A DNA stretch of 64,000 bases from Planctomycetota bacterium (GCA_018242585.1 JAFEBQ010000019.1:121446-185445); one strand, 5' to 3'. Shown: positions 11,188-19,808, counted from the first letter of the stretch. Numbers and translations are program-made. The notes: a model not told the origin generated them from the sequence alone.

Positions 11188-11493
11188 ATGGAATCCTGGC
11201 TGACCTTTGGGTTTTACGCGACCATTCCTGTTTCTCTGCTGTGTTCGCAGCACGTCGTGTTCGAAGGCGGGCCGTCGAAGTCGGGCTGGGTCGGCGCGTT
11301 GGTCATCGACGTGGTTTGGGTGGCGATCGGCGTGACCCTGGCCGCGAAGTACCTGCTGAACACCCGACTGCCTGAGCCCGACGAGGAGGTGTTCATGGAC
11401 CAACTCACCTGGTTCGTCGTGTTCGTGCCGTCGCTAGTGGCCTTGGGCTGGTGCCTGTGGCGTCGACCACGCCGCGAGCATGGCGACTCATGA
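11188..11493 (+). CDS. small membrane protein, function unknown
   Basis: 101 residues beginning 18 bases after the previous stop, with AGGGGCAAAGG before the ATG. Three hydrophobic segments are visible (about 5-22, 34-57 and 70-90), and the tail is basic (WRRPRREHG). No recognisable motif. Co-directional with the HtrA-like cluster and probably in the same transcript. Its size and position suggest a membrane accessory protein, but this is only inference from context. Confidence 0.65.
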   Translation: MESWLTFGFYATIPVSLLCSQHVVFEGGPSKSGWVGALVIDVVWVAIGVTLAAKYLLNTRLPEPDEEVFMDQLTWFVVFVPSLVALGWCLWRRPRREHGDS

Positions 11494-11554
11494 CCGGTCT
11501 TGATAGGCATCGATTGCGCCCGACGCTGGCGCGGCAGCGACCAGGCGGAGCGCT

Positions 11555-11947
11555 ATGAACGATTGGCGACGAACGGCGATTGGCGTGCTGGCGATTGCGC
11601 TGTTGACGGCCGGCGTCCTCGCTTCGTGGCTGGGGGACGGCGAGTTTGCCGCCAACCTGGCGGCGGCGGGTCTGCGCTGTGGCGGGGTGCTGGCCGTGCT
11701 GTGGCTGGCGCTCCCCGATCTGGCTTCGCCCAAGAATCGCTGGTGGCTGTTGATGCTGCTGGCGGCGTGCGTGGCGGTGATCGTGTTGCCGCGCTGGATC
11801 CCGTGGGGGAAGTTGCTCCCGGCGCTGGCGGCCGCGTGGGGGCTGTTGATGATCTTGCGCCCGCGGCGGCGGCAGAAGGCTAGCCACGGAGGCACGGAGT
11901 CCAACCACGGAGACACGGAGACACGGAGTTCGGCACGGAGGAATTGA
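11555..11947 (+). CDS. small membrane protein whose C-terminus runs into a word-repeat
   Basis: 130 residues from the ATG at 11555, preceded by GGCGGAG. Four hydrophobic segments span residues 8-108. The last 20 or so residues (HGGTESNHGDTETRSSARRN) are encoded by the CACGGAG-type word repeat at 11882-11942, which also leads into the stop codon. The native C-terminus was probably near the RPRRRQK basic cluster. Function unknown; last gene of the operon. Confidence 0.6.
   Translation: MNDWRRTAIGVLAIALLTAGVLASWLGDGEFAANLAAAGLRCGGVLAVLWLALPDLASPKNRWWLLMLLAACVAVIVLPRWIPWGKLLPALAAAWGLLMILRPRRRQKASHGGTESNHGDTETRSSARRN
11882..11942 (+). repeat. W9 word repeat (CACGGAG units), single arm
   Basis: Five or more copies of ACGGAG spaced by ACAC or similar. 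The complementary arm is not present nearby; a full pair occurs at 24420-24556. It overlaps the 3' end of the small membrane protein gene. Confidence 0.8.
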
Positions 11948-12012
11948 GAAAAGAGAAAGCAGAGTGTGCCGAGCACGTCGTGACATTTCTATTATCACGC
12001 GGCATGAAGCAA

Positions 12013-12147
12013 CCCTTCTCCCTCGGGGAGAAGGTGGCCGAAGGCCGGATGAGGGTCACCGTCGTCCCACTGGAAGGCGTGACTTCAGGCCACGTGGACC
12101 CTCATCCGGTTCGCTGCGCTCACCACCTTCTCCCCGGGGGAGAAGGG
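12013..12147 (+). repeat. R3: paired-arm repeat element (A - 41-nt spacer - A')
   Basis: Arm A 12013-12056 and arm A' 12098-12147, same orientation and same spacer length as R2, with about 35 of 41 spacer bases identical. It fills the gap between the HtrA operon and the convergent deoC gene. Confidence 0.9.
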
Positions 12148-12162
12148 TTAAAGCAAGATCTC

Positions 12163-12212
12163 CTTCGTCATTCGTGCTTCTTTCGACTTTCGGATTTCGT
12201 CATTCGTAATTT
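12163..12212 (+). repeat. W5 word repeat (CGTCATTCG / GGATTTCGTCATTCG), single arm
   Basis: Tandem variants of TTCGTCATTCG just downstream (on the minus strand) of the deoC stop. Same words at 12974-13004, 13156-13185, 15351-15380 and 15604-15631. Confidence 0.75.
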
Positions 12213-12220
12213 CCGGCGCT

Positions 12221-12949
12221 TCAGTATCCCACCGCTGCCGGCGCGGACGTTTCGATCGTGATCGCCGGAAGGTTCAGGCGCACGCGGGCTTCGTCCATCA
12301 TCTCCTTCGTCCGGCTCGCGCCGCAGCGGCTGACGCCGAGCGCCCGGACTTCGAGCAGCGTGTCCAGGTCGCGGACGCCGCCGGCCGCTTTCACCTGAAC
12401 CGCGGCGGGCGAGTGCCGCCGCATCAGTCGCAGATCGTCCATCGTCGCGCCGCCGGTGCCGTAGCCGGTGCTGGTCTTGACCCAGTCGGCTCCTAGCTCG
12501 CCGCACAGCTCGCAGAGCTTGATCTTGTGTGCGTCTTGCAGGTAGCAATTCTCGAAGATGACTTTGACCTTGGCCCCGCCGTCGTGCGTGGCGCGAATCA
12601 CCTCGGCCAGGTCGCGACGCACGACATCCCAATTGCCGCTGAGAACCTGGCTGATGTTGACCACCATGTCCAGTTCCAGGCCGCCGTCGGCCAGGGCTTG
12701 TCGCGCCTCGGCCACCTTGACGGCCGTGGTGTGGCCGCCGTGGGGAAAGCCGATCGTCGTGCTGGGCTTGACCGTCGAGCCGCGCAGCAGTTCGGCGCAG
12801 CGTCGCAAGGCGAACGGCAGAATGCAGACGCTGGCCACGTCATAGGCCACGGCCAGGCGGCAGCCGGCGTCGAGCTGCTCGCTGGTCAGCGTGGGGTTGA
12901 GCAGCGAGTGATCGATCATCTTCGAGACGTCGGCATAGGTAAATGTCAT
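12221..12949 (-). CDS. deoC: deoxyribose-phosphate aldolase
   Basis: 242 residues. This class I aldolase splits 2-deoxy-D-ribose 5-phosphate into glyceraldehyde 3-phosphate and acetaldehyde in deoxynucleoside catabolism. The DeoC signatures are all present: Schiff-base Lys158 in DWVKTSTGY, the proton-relay Asp94 in LELDMVVN, Lys187 in VQVKAAGGVRD, and the KVIFE strand. Length is normal for the short bacterial form. The ATG at 12949 lies directly before IDHSLLNPTLT, the expected N-terminus. Neighbours are unrelated, so it is probably monocistronic. Repeats flank both sides (R3/W5 downstream, W5/R4 upstream). Confidence 0.97.
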   Translation of the reverse strand: MTFTYADVSKMIDHSLLNPTLTSEQLDAGCRLAVAYDVASVCILPFALRRCAELLRGSTVKPSTTIGFPHGGHTTAVKVAEARQALADGGLELDMVVNISQVLSGNWDVVRRDLAEVIRATHDGGAKVKVIFENCYLQDAHKIKLCELCGELGADWVKTSTGYGTGGATMDDLRLMRRHSPAAVQVKAAGGVRDLDTLLEVRALGVSRCGASRTKEMMDEARVRLNLPAITIETSAPAAVGY

Positions 12950-12973
12950 GAGGGGTGTTCCGATTGTTTGTAA

Positions 12974-13185
12974 ATGACGAATGACGAAATCCGAATGACG
13001 AAGGGAAATACTCGGCGGTACGATCGATCAATACCTATTACCTTCAGTGAACGGCAAAATGACTTTCAACGACACGTATCGAGACTGACACGTGACCCTC
13101 ATCCGGCGGCTTGCGCCGCCACCTTCTCCCCGGGGGAGAAGGGTTTCCGGCAACCGTCATTCGTCATTCGGATTTCGTCATTCTG
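12974..13185. repeat. W5 inverted pair enclosing a solo R arm (R4)
   Basis: Left W5 arm at 12974-13004 (GACGAATGACGAAATCCGAATG) and right arm at 13156-13185 (CATTCGTCATTCGGATTTCG) are reverse complements. Between them, 13095-13143 is one inverted R arm of type A' starting ACCCTCATCC. No gene in this interval. Confidence 0.85.
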
Positions 13186-13193
13186 GTTTTCGG

Positions 13194-14108
13194 TTATACG
13201 GCTTTCCGCCGGTGCGCCGGGCGGTTGTCGCGCCAGCGGCGGTGGACCCACCAGTATTGTTCGGGGTTCATCCGGACCATCGCTTCCAGCTCGTTGGTGA
13301 ACCATTGGGTCAGTTGCTTGGGGGTCGTCGATTCATCGACGGCCGAGCGAGGATCGTACACGCCTGCCACGCCCATTTCAAAAAGCATGGGCCGTTCCAT
13401 CCGCCGGCAGTAACAGCAAACCATCGTCGCCTGGTTGTCCAGGGCGAACAGCGCGATCGCCTTGTGGGCCGACGCCGGCCGGCCAAAGAAATTGACCCAA
13501 CAGCCTTTGGTGCCGGCGTACTGATCGGCCAGAAAGCCCATCGTGCCGCCCCGCGACAAGACGGCCAGAATCTGCTCGTAGCCACCCTTCTTGGGAATTA
13601 CGTGCTGCCGGCCCTCGCTCCGCGCCTGGTTGACGAACTCGGCCAGGTAAGGGTTGTCGAGCGTGCGGGCCACCGAGTAGGTCTCGAAGCCCAGGATGCC
13701 CATCATGGCGCCGCCGACTTCGAAGTTGCCGAAGTGGGCCGAGATCAGCAGCGTGGCCTGATCACCGAGCAGAATCCGGCACAACTGCCGCGCGCCGCGC
13801 ATGGTGATGAACTGCCGCCAGTTCGTCTCGTGCAGCTTGCGCTGGCAGTGCGAAGTCTCGACCACCAATAGCAGCAAATGCTCCCACATCCGGCGGATCA
13901 GTTTGCGTCTGTCCGCTTCGCTCATTTCCGGATAGGCGAGCCGCAGGTTCTCGTCGGCCACCTTGCGGCGCAAGGGAATGACGCTGGTCAACACCCTGGC
14001 GATTGCGCGGACAATCGTCACGCAGGTGGCCAGCGGCAGCGCCTGGACCGTGCAGATAAACACGCGAACCGCGGCATAGCTCAGCAGATCGAACAACGTC
14101 CGGAACAT
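13194..14108 (-). CDS. lysophospholipid acyltransferase family protein (LpxL/HtrB-like)
   Basis: 304 residues. The HX4E catalytic motif of the LpxL/HtrB family is present as HFGNFE (His125, Glu130), preceded by LLISA. Other family hallmarks are visible: the N-terminal membrane-associated helix, NLRLAYP, GRQHVIPKKGG and FLADQYAG. The family transfers acyl chains to Kdo2-lipid IVA (or related acceptors) at the inner membrane, so the gene supports lipid A synthesis in this organism; the exact chain and acceptor cannot be read from sequence. The start at 14108 gives a standard MFRTLFDLLSYAAV leader. The next minus-strand gene ends about 40 bases upstream, so co-transcription is possible. Confidence 0.9.
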   Translation of the reverse strand: MFRTLFDLLSYAAVRVFICTVQALPLATCVTIVRAIARVLTSVIPLRRKVADENLRLAYPEMSEADRRKLIRRMWEHLLLLVVETSHCQRKLHETNWRQFITMRGARQLCRILLGDQATLLISAHFGNFEVGGAMMGILGFETYSVARTLDNPYLAEFVNQARSEGRQHVIPKKGGYEQILAVLSRGGTMGFLADQYAGTKGCWVNFFGRPASAHKAIALFALDNQATMVCCYCRRMERPMLFEMGVAGVYDPRSAVDESTTPKQLTQWFTNELEAMVRMNPEQYWWVHRRWRDNRPAHRRKAV

Positions 14109-14147
14109 GCAACCATCCGTGGCCGAGGGGTGGTCTTGCGACGCAGG

Positions 14148-15272
14148 TTATTTCTTCTTGCCACCGGCGGGCTTGGGCTGCGTCTTGTCCAGCTTGATGC
14201 TGCGGGCCTTCAGCTTTGGGTCGCCGGCCAACGGCAATGTCACCGGCTTGCCCGTCTCGGCCGCTTTGTAGATGCCCAGGATGATCTCGACGCTGCGCCG
14301 CGCCTCGGGGCCGTCAACGGCCGGGCGGCGGTCCTTCTTGATGGCGTCGACCATATCCTGAAACTGCTTGGCGTGCCCGTGGTGGCCGATGGCCGAGGGG
14401 TCGCCCGCGCCGCCGCCGGTGCTCTTGCGGCCGTTCATGCCGGCGATGATCGCCGCGTCGCGCTTCTCGGGCTTGGCAAAGTCCCACTTTACCAGGTCTT
14501 CTTCTTCCATCATGGCTGAGCCGGTCGAGCCGTGCAGTTCCAGCCGCTTCAAGTAACCCGGATACGCGGCCGTGGAGGCTTCGATCACGCCGAGCGCGCC
14601 GTTGGCGAACCGCAACGTGGCGACGGCGGTGTCTTCGACGGCGATTCGTTCGTGGGCCAGGGTAGCAACCTGGGCGCGAATCTCGGCGACCGGGCCCATG
14701 AACCAGGCCAGCAGATCGACGTTGTGGATCGCCTGGTTCATCAGCGCGCCGCCGCCGTCCAGTTCCCATGTGCCGCGCCAGGCGCCGCTATCGTAGTACT
14801 GTTGCGAGCGGAACCACTTCACATAGGCGTCCCCCATGGCCAGCTTGCCGAAGCGGCCGCTGTCGATGGCGCGGCGAATCTGCTGGCTCGAATCGTGGAA
14901 CCGCGAGGGGAAGATCGCCCCCAGCTTCACGCCCGCCTTCTCGCACTCGGCAATGATCTTGTCGCAGCGCTTCAGGGTGATCTCGAGCGGCTTTTCGACG
15001 ATCACGTGCTTGCCGGCTCGGGCGGCGGCCACGGCCGGATCCAGGTGCGCGCCGCTGGGCGTGCCGATGGTCACGATCTCGACGGCCGGGTTCTTGAGCA
15101 TCGCGTCCAGGTCATGATACGCCTTGCAGCCGGTCTCGGCGGCCAGCTTGTCGGCCGAGGCGGGGAACGCGTCGAAACAGGCGACGAGCTTGCCTCCCTT
15201 CACGTCGGCAATCGCCTTGGCGTGAAAGCGCGAGATCATGCCGCAACCGATGATGCCAAAACCGAAGGCCAT
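14148..15272 (-). CDS. Gfo/Idh/MocA family oxidoreductase
   Basis: 374 residues from the ATG at 15272. The frame continues upstream, but that part is repeat-derived (W5/W7 words), so MAFGFGIIGCG is chosen as the N-terminus. The Rossmann dinucleotide motif is GIIGCGMISR; the family EKP motif is present as VEKPLEIT; the GGALMNQAIHNVDLL segment carries the catalytic His region. A C-terminal Lys-rich tail (KPAGGKKK) is unusual. These NAD(P)-dependent enzymes act on sugars, inositols or their derivatives; the substrate is not predictable. The acyltransferase gene lies 39 bases downstream. A second family member occurs at 60658. Confidence 0.93.
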   Translation of the reverse strand: MAFGFGIIGCGMISRFHAKAIADVKGGKLVACFDAFPASADKLAAETGCKAYHDLDAMLKNPAVEIVTIGTPSGAHLDPAVAAARAGKHVIVEKPLEITLKRCDKIIAECEKAGVKLGAIFPSRFHDSSQQIRRAIDSGRFGKLAMGDAYVKWFRSQQYYDSGAWRGTWELDGGGALMNQAIHNVDLLAWFMGPVAEIRAQVATLAHERIAVEDTAVATLRFANGALGVIEASTAAYPGYLKRLELHGSTGSAMMEEEDLVKWDFAKPEKRDAAIIAGMNGRKSTGGGAGDPSAIGHHGHAKQFQDMVDAIKKDRRPAVDGPEARRSVEIILGIYKAAETGKPVTLPLAGDPKLKARSIKLDKTQPKPAGGKKK

Positions 15273-15350
15273 GGGTGGTATATCCGTGTTGCTAATGGTG
15301 CGATGGATCGTGTGGCTGCCAATATAACTTGTGGCAGGCTCGATTAAAAA

Positions 15351-15631
15351 TGATGAATGTCGAAATCCGAATGACGAAGGGAATTCGACCACGACGGCAC
15401 GACGGACACGACGCAGGAAAGGCAAAGGTCAGGAATTTGAACCGCAAAGACGCAAAGGACGCCAAGAAAACAGAAGGCAATCTAAATCGCGGAGTTAGAA
15501 CTCTGACAATCTTTTCTTTGCGTTACTTCGCGTCTTTGCGGTTCAATTCTTTCCGACGTCGTGTTCGTCGTGCCGTCGTGGTCGAATGCTTTGGATATTG
15601 GACCTTCGACATTCGTGCTTCGTCATTCTGG
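15351..15631. repeat. triple concentric inverted repeat (W5-W7-W6 / W6'-W7'-W5')
   Basis: Three word families are nested in mirror order. W5 15351-15380 pairs with 15604-15631. W7 (CACGACGGCACGACGGACACGACG type) 15384-15415 pairs with 15554-15588. W6 (ACCGCAAAGACGCAAAGGACGC type) 15434-15467 pairs with 15513-15549. The whole gap between the two oxidoreductase genes is taken up by this structure; no gene is seen in it. Confidence 0.9.
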
Positions 15632-15650
15632 TTTCCGGGCCTACGGCCGG

Positions 15651-16652
15651 TCAGCACCACTCGCGCTTGTCGACCACGTTTTCCAAGGGCTGGCCGTCGG
15701 CGAACAGCTTCAGGTTGCGCAGCAGGACTTGCAGGTGGCGATCGGCGATTTGGGGTGAACGAGCGCCGATGTGCGGGGTGAGGATCACGTTCTCGAAGCT
15801 CCACAGTGGGTGCTCGGCCGGCAACGGCTCGATCTCGAACACGTCGAGCGCCGCGCCGGCAATCCGCTTTTCAGCCAGCGCCTCGGTCAACGCCGCCAGG
15901 TCGACGAGCGCGCCGCGACCGACGTTGATCAGAATCGCCTCACGCTTCATCCGTTCGAGCTGTTCGCGCCCGATCAAGTGCGCGGTTCGCGGCGTGTGAG
16001 GCGCACAGAGCACGACGTAATCACTCTGGGCAAGCAACGCATCAAGCGCCTCGACCGGTGAGCAGGGCACCTCGTCAACCACGGTCGGCGCGGCCACCCG
16101 ATCGACGGCCACAGGCAACATTTCAAATGCCTGAGCCAGGCGCGCCACCGCGCGGCCAATGCCCCCGTAGCCGACAATGCCGATCGTCGCGCCGGCCAGG
16201 TCGCGGTGAGCGCGGTCGACGTCGGTCACTTCGCCCGCCTCGCCCCACTTGGGGGTCGGTGAAGCCTCGCCGCCGTACGCGGCCCACTGTCGCCGCGCTT
16301 GCTGGCGCAGGTAATGGTGCAAGTTGCGCGAGAAGCAGAGCAGGTAGCCCAGCACGTGGTTGGCGACGATGTCCGAGAAAATGCCGCGCATGTTGGTCAG
16401 CACGCACGGGTGCTCGACCAACTCGGGGAACAGGTAATGCTCCAGGCTCGCCGTCGACGATTGCACCCAGCGCAGCTTGCGCGCCGCGCTCAGCAACCGC
16501 GGCGTGATTCGGCCAAACAGCGCGTCGGCTTCGACGATCGCGGCCAGCGCGGCTTCTTCGCTGTCGGCGTTCACGACCATGAAAGAGGGAACGGCCTGTT
16601 CAATCCGCCGCAACCGCGCCGGCTCAACCGCGGGAAAGATGACGAGGAGCAT
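15651..16652 (-). CDS. D-2-hydroxyacid dehydrogenase
   Basis: 333 residues, full length for the family. The NAD-binding motif is GYGGIGRAVARL. Catalytic residues are in the expected places: Arg in NVGRGALVD (preceded by VVLCAPHTPRT), Glu in DVFEIEPLP and His in LTPHIGARS. The N-terminal substrate domain (TPRLLSAARKLRWVQSSTA) matches the GyaR/phosphoglycerate-dehydrogenase-like branch that reduces 2-oxoacids to D-2-hydroxyacids, but the substrate is not fixed by sequence. The start ATG at 16652 lies about ten bases from a W1 hairpin that follows the upstream gene. The stop is 20 bases from the nested repeat at 15351-15631. Confidence 0.94.
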   Translation of the reverse strand: MLLVIFPAVEPARLRRIEQAVPSFMVVNADSEEAALAAIVEADALFGRITPRLLSAARKLRWVQSSTASLEHYLFPELVEHPCVLTNMRGIFSDIVANHVLGYLLCFSRNLHHYLRQQARRQWAAYGGEASPTPKWGEAGEVTDVDRAHRDLAGATIGIVGYGGIGRAVARLAQAFEMLPVAVDRVAAPTVVDEVPCSPVEALDALLAQSDYVVLCAPHTPRTAHLIGREQLERMKREAILINVGRGALVDLAALTEALAEKRIAGAALDVFEIEPLPAEHPLWSFENVILTPHIGARSPQIADRHLQVLLRNLKLFADGQPLENVVDKREWC

Positions 16653-16662
16653 GGGGGGAGGA

Positions 16663-16770
16663 GAAGTTGCTAGTTGCTAGTTCCTGGTTGCTAGTGAAGC
16701 AGAGGCATCGCTTCGCGACGCTCGCCGGTGCCTTTATCCTAGCAACTAGCAACCAGCAACTAGCAACTTT
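16663..16770. repeat. W1 inverted repeat (GTTGCTAG words)
   Basis: Left arm 16663-16694 and right arm 16739-16770 are near-perfect reverse complements made of GTTGCTAGTTGCTGG-type words. On the minus strand it starts directly at the stop codon of the DUF1501 gene, placing it as a possible 3'-end structure. Confidence 0.88.
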
Positions 16771-18125
16771 TACACCAGCTCCCCAATCGCTTCCGCATCG
16801 TCCACTAGGCCCATCGGGCGGCCAGTGTGATCGGTCAGCTTGGCGTGCGGGTCGATGCCCAGGTGCCGGTACAGCGTCGCCAGCACATTCGGCGGCGTGT
16901 AGGCCCGGGTCGTGGGGGCGGCGCCCAGGCTGTCGGTCGCGCCGATCATTTGCCCCGTCTTGAAGCCGCCGCAAGCGAACATCGCAAAGCCAGCGCTCAG
17001 CCAATGGTCGCGGCCGCCATTCTTATTGACGACCGGCGTGCGGCCGAACTCGCCCCATACAACCACGGCGACATCGCGGTCGAGCCCGCGCTGGTGCAAG
17101 TCGGTGACCAGGGCCGCGATCGAACGATCGTAGGCTGGCAACTGCTCGCGCGAACGCTCGAAGATGGTGCCGCGCACGTCGGCAACATTGCCGTGATGAT
17201 CCCAGCCCCCTTCGCTGATCGTGACGACCGGCACGCCGGCCTCGACCAGCCGCCGCGCGATCAGGAAATTGGTCCCGTGCCAGGTGCCGCCGAACTGGTA
17301 GTTATGTTTCATGGTCACGTCGGCGCCGTACAGAGCACGGATGTGCGCCGGCTCGCGCGAGGTGTCCAGCGCGTCGCGCACGAGCGACGTGGTCATCAGC
17401 TCGATCGCCTGGGCTCGATGGGCGTCGAACGCGGCCACCTGGTCGTTCTGGCGCTCGGCCTCGCGCCGTAGGGCGTCGAACTGGTCGCGCAAGCTTGTCC
17501 GCCCGTCCAGGCGTGACAAGGGGACGTCGTCCGAAAGGGCCAGCGCGCTGCGTCCCGCGCCGACTGGTGCAAACGGCGCGTGGGCTTCGCCGGCGTACAT
17601 TGCCATTTCGGCGCGGGCGACCGTGCGGGGGTGATCGTTCATGCCCAGCGACATGTACCGCGGCAACTTCGTCGGCCGATCCGGCAGCAATCGACTGACC
17701 ACCGAGCCGAACGCCGGCCGGCGCTGGGCCAGCGGGAAGCCGCTGAAGACTTCGTGCAACTGGTGATCGGGCTGGATGAACCGCATGCTGCGGACGATGG
17801 CCAGCTTGTCGGCGATCTTGGCCTGCGCCGGCATCAGGTCACAGAACTGCATGCCGGGCACGTTGGTCGGCGCGGGGCGAAACTCGCCGCGCACTTCGGC
17901 CGCGGCGTCGGGCTTCATGTCGTACATGTCGTGATGCGACGGCCCGCCGGGCAGACAGATCATGATCACGGCTCGCGGCTTCGCGCCGTCGGCCGCGCCG
18001 AGCGCTCGCAGGCGCAGCATATCGGCCATGCCCAGTCCGGTAGCGCCGAGCCCGCCGATCCGCAAGAAGTCGCGCCGCGAGAGGTGGTCGCAGTAGCTGT
18101 GCCGAGCGCCGAAGATGGTGAGCAT
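16770..18125 (-). CDS. DUF1501 Tat-exported protein
   Basis: 451 residues from the ATG at 18125, chosen because GAGGG stands about eight bases upstream; a longer TTG reading is less likely. The twin-arginine motif LSRRDFLRIGGLG begins near residue 15, so the protein is exported folded. The DUF1501 landmarks are present: VIMICLPGGPSHHDMYDMKP, GGWDHHGN and VVVWGEFGRTP followed by GGRDHW. The family is distantly related to sulfatases and alkaline phosphatases and is massively expanded in planctomycetes, where it usually pairs with DUF1549/1553 proteins; here it stands alone. Its biochemical activity is not established. A second family member is at 20106. Confidence 0.95.
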   Translation of the reverse strand: MLTIFGARHSYCDHLSRRDFLRIGGLGATGLGMADMLRLRALGAADGAKPRAVIMICLPGGPSHHDMYDMKPDAAAEVRGEFRPAPTNVPGMQFCDLMPAQAKIADKLAIVRSMRFIQPDHQLHEVFSGFPLAQRRPAFGSVVSRLLPDRPTKLPRYMSLGMNDHPRTVARAEMAMYAGEAHAPFAPVGAGRSALALSDDVPLSRLDGRTSLRDQFDALRREAERQNDQVAAFDAHRAQAIELMTTSLVRDALDTSREPAHIRALYGADVTMKHNYQFGGTWHGTNFLIARRLVEAGVPVVTISEGGWDHHGNVADVRGTIFERSREQLPAYDRSIAALVTDLHQRGLDRDVAVVVWGEFGRTPVVNKNGGRDHWLSAGFAMFACGGFKTGQMIGATDSLGAAPTTRAYTPPNVLATLYRHLGIDPHAKLTDHTGRPMGLVDDAEAIGELV

Positions 18126-18250
18126 CGGTCGAACCCTCAAGGGGGCAGGCAGGCGAATGACCGGCAGGGAGCGAGGCAGGGCAGGGTTAACGCATCAGTC
18201 GAGTTTGATGATAGGGTGCAGCGAATTGTCGGTCAAGCGCGGAATGAAAA

Positions 18251-18284
18251 GAGGCTAGGGGCGAGGGACTAGAGGCTAGGGAAG
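18251..18284 (+). repeat. W3 word repeat (GGCTAGGGGCGAGGGACTAG words)
   Basis: Short tandem variants of GAGGCTAGGG in the gap between the DUF1501 and TPR genes. Same words at 34976-35005, 38762-38796 and (inverted) 58548-58590. Nothing else recognised in 18126-18383. Confidence 0.75.
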
Positions 18285-18383
18285 AAGAGAAATGCGCCCG
18301 TCGCCATTCGCGACGACAAACGCTTGTGGTTTAGCCGCAGGGCCAAAGGCCCGCGCGATTTGAGGCGTGTGCGACCGGCGAGG

Positions 18384-19646
18384 TCACTTGAGCAATGGCA
18401 AGCCCTGCTCAAACTCTTTCATCCGGTCTTTGATCGTCGTGAGGCGAACGTCAAACTCGTCCTTATAGAGGGCTTTGAAGTCGCAACGATAAGGAGTGTG
18501 GTTTTGATATGCGGCGAGGCATTCACGGCGAAGCACAAGTGTCGCTGGCGTACATTTCAGCCGGTACTTAGATGCGTCGAGCACGTGGCTTTGCCACTTA
18601 ATCGCCTGCTCAAAGTCGCCGATTTCGGCATACGCTGCGGCGACGGTGCAGATTTTGTAACGATCCTTCCAGTTGTTGATGTCGCACGCGTGCAGGGCGA
18701 GATCAATCGCCTTGGCTCCGTCGCGATGCTTGGCGTCAGGACACGTTGCCAAGATCCACGCCAGCAAGGTAATCGCTTCGGCGTCTCGAGGATCGAAACG
18801 GATTACCTCATTCAGGTCAGCTATTGCCGCAGCATAATCCAGAAGAAATAGATGGATTTCCGCGCGTTGTAACAATCGGCGTGCAGTTGACGGTTTGTCC
18901 ACAACGGCCTGATTGGCTACGCGTAATGCAGTTTCGGAATCATTCCGCCACAAGGAGACCATGATGCGAAGAATCGCTACGTCATCCGAGTCGGGGTCGA
19001 AACTGTCGGCCTTGTCGAGCTCTTGTAGCGCGCCGTCAAAGTTGTCGTGACTTGCCTTCACCGTCGCGCGGCGGACATACGCCTGAGCATCTTTAGGGTG
19101 ACGAATGCTCTCGGCGAATTCTTGTAGACCTTGGACATACGCCGTGTAGTCCTTACCCTGCATCGCGGCACGTCGATCGGCGAGTACGTCTTTGTTATCG
19201 GGGGTGAGCATCAGCACCGTGTCAAAGTCCGTGATCGCTCGGTCGTAATCACGGCGGTAAGTCCAAACACGTCCGCGCTCCCAATAAAGATGAGAATCGT
19301 TGGGTTTTTCCAGAATGCGCTCGCTGAGCAGCCGAATCGCCTCGTCGAAATCCAATATGGCTTTGACCATATCCCCCTGCCATTCATGGGTGATGCCGCG
19401 ACCGCTAAACAATTCAAAGCGTGTGGGGTCTAGGTTGATCGCCTCGGTGAACTTGCCGATCGACAAGGCGAATTTTTTGTCGTTGCAGGCCTTGGTTGCC
19501 TCGGCGTAAAGAACGTCAACACGCTGGGCCGTCTCGCTCTTAGATGCCGCCAGTGTGATGGGTGCTGGTTCGGCAGCGCGCACGGGCTGGCCCCAACCGA
19601 CTGCGACGAGTGCCAGAACGACGACGGTAATTGGGAAGTTCTTCAT
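18384..19646 (-). CDS. secreted TPR-repeat protein with atypical base composition
   Basis: 420 residues with a clear signal peptide (MKNFPITVVVLALVAVGWG ending near VRAAEP). At least six TPR units are visible; clear ones are around FALSIGKFTEAINLDPTRF, AILDFDEAIRLL, AITDFDTVLMLTPDN, ALQELDKADSFDPDS, AIADLNEVIRFDPRD and AIKWQSHVLDAS. Such proteins are protein-interaction scaffolds; no enzyme domain is present. The DNA is visibly richer in A and T and uses third-position A/T far more often than neighbouring genes, with few of the GCC/CTG-rich stretches typical of the window, suggesting recent transfer or relaxed codon selection. The same frame has no repeat-derived ends. Confidence 0.85.
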   Translation of the reverse strand: MKNFPITVVVLALVAVGWGQPVRAAEPAPITLAASKSETAQRVDVLYAEATKACNDKKFALSIGKFTEAINLDPTRFELFSGRGITHEWQGDMVKAILDFDEAIRLLSERILEKPNDSHLYWERGRVWTYRRDYDRAITDFDTVLMLTPDNKDVLADRRAAMQGKDYTAYVQGLQEFAESIRHPKDAQAYVRRATVKASHDNFDGALQELDKADSFDPDSDDVAILRIMVSLWRNDSETALRVANQAVVDKPSTARRLLQRAEIHLFLLDYAAAIADLNEVIRFDPRDAEAITLLAWILATCPDAKHRDGAKAIDLALHACDINNWKDRYKICTVAAAYAEIGDFEQAIKWQSHVLDASKYRLKCTPATLVLRRECLAAYQNHTPYRCDFKALYKDEFDVRLTTIKDRMKEFEQGLPLLK

Positions 19647-19692
19647 GTCCGGGATGATACGGCGACTGACTAAAAACCAGCAATTCCGGTTT

Positions 19693-19808
19693 TGGTCAGT
19701 GGTCCGTAGTCAGTTGTCCGTTGTTATGAAAAACCATTGGCAAGCTAGCGATGGGCGATGAGTCTGGCGCCGGAGTGCAACGGACCACTGACTACGGACA
19801 ACGGACCA
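19693..19808. repeat. W4 inverted repeat (CAGTTGTCCGTTGT words)
   Basis: Left arm 19693-19727 and right arm 19777-19808 are reverse complements built from TCAGTGGTCCG and GTTGTCCGTTG words, with a 50-base loop. The same words flank the glyA 3' region at 60021-60104 and occur once at 24463-24487. Confidence 0.87.

Noticed and set aside
11944..12261. Open frames across element R3
   Set aside because: They translate the repeat arms (SLGEKVAEGRMRV, LLPGGEGLK). The same translated phrases occur at every R element and have no gene character.
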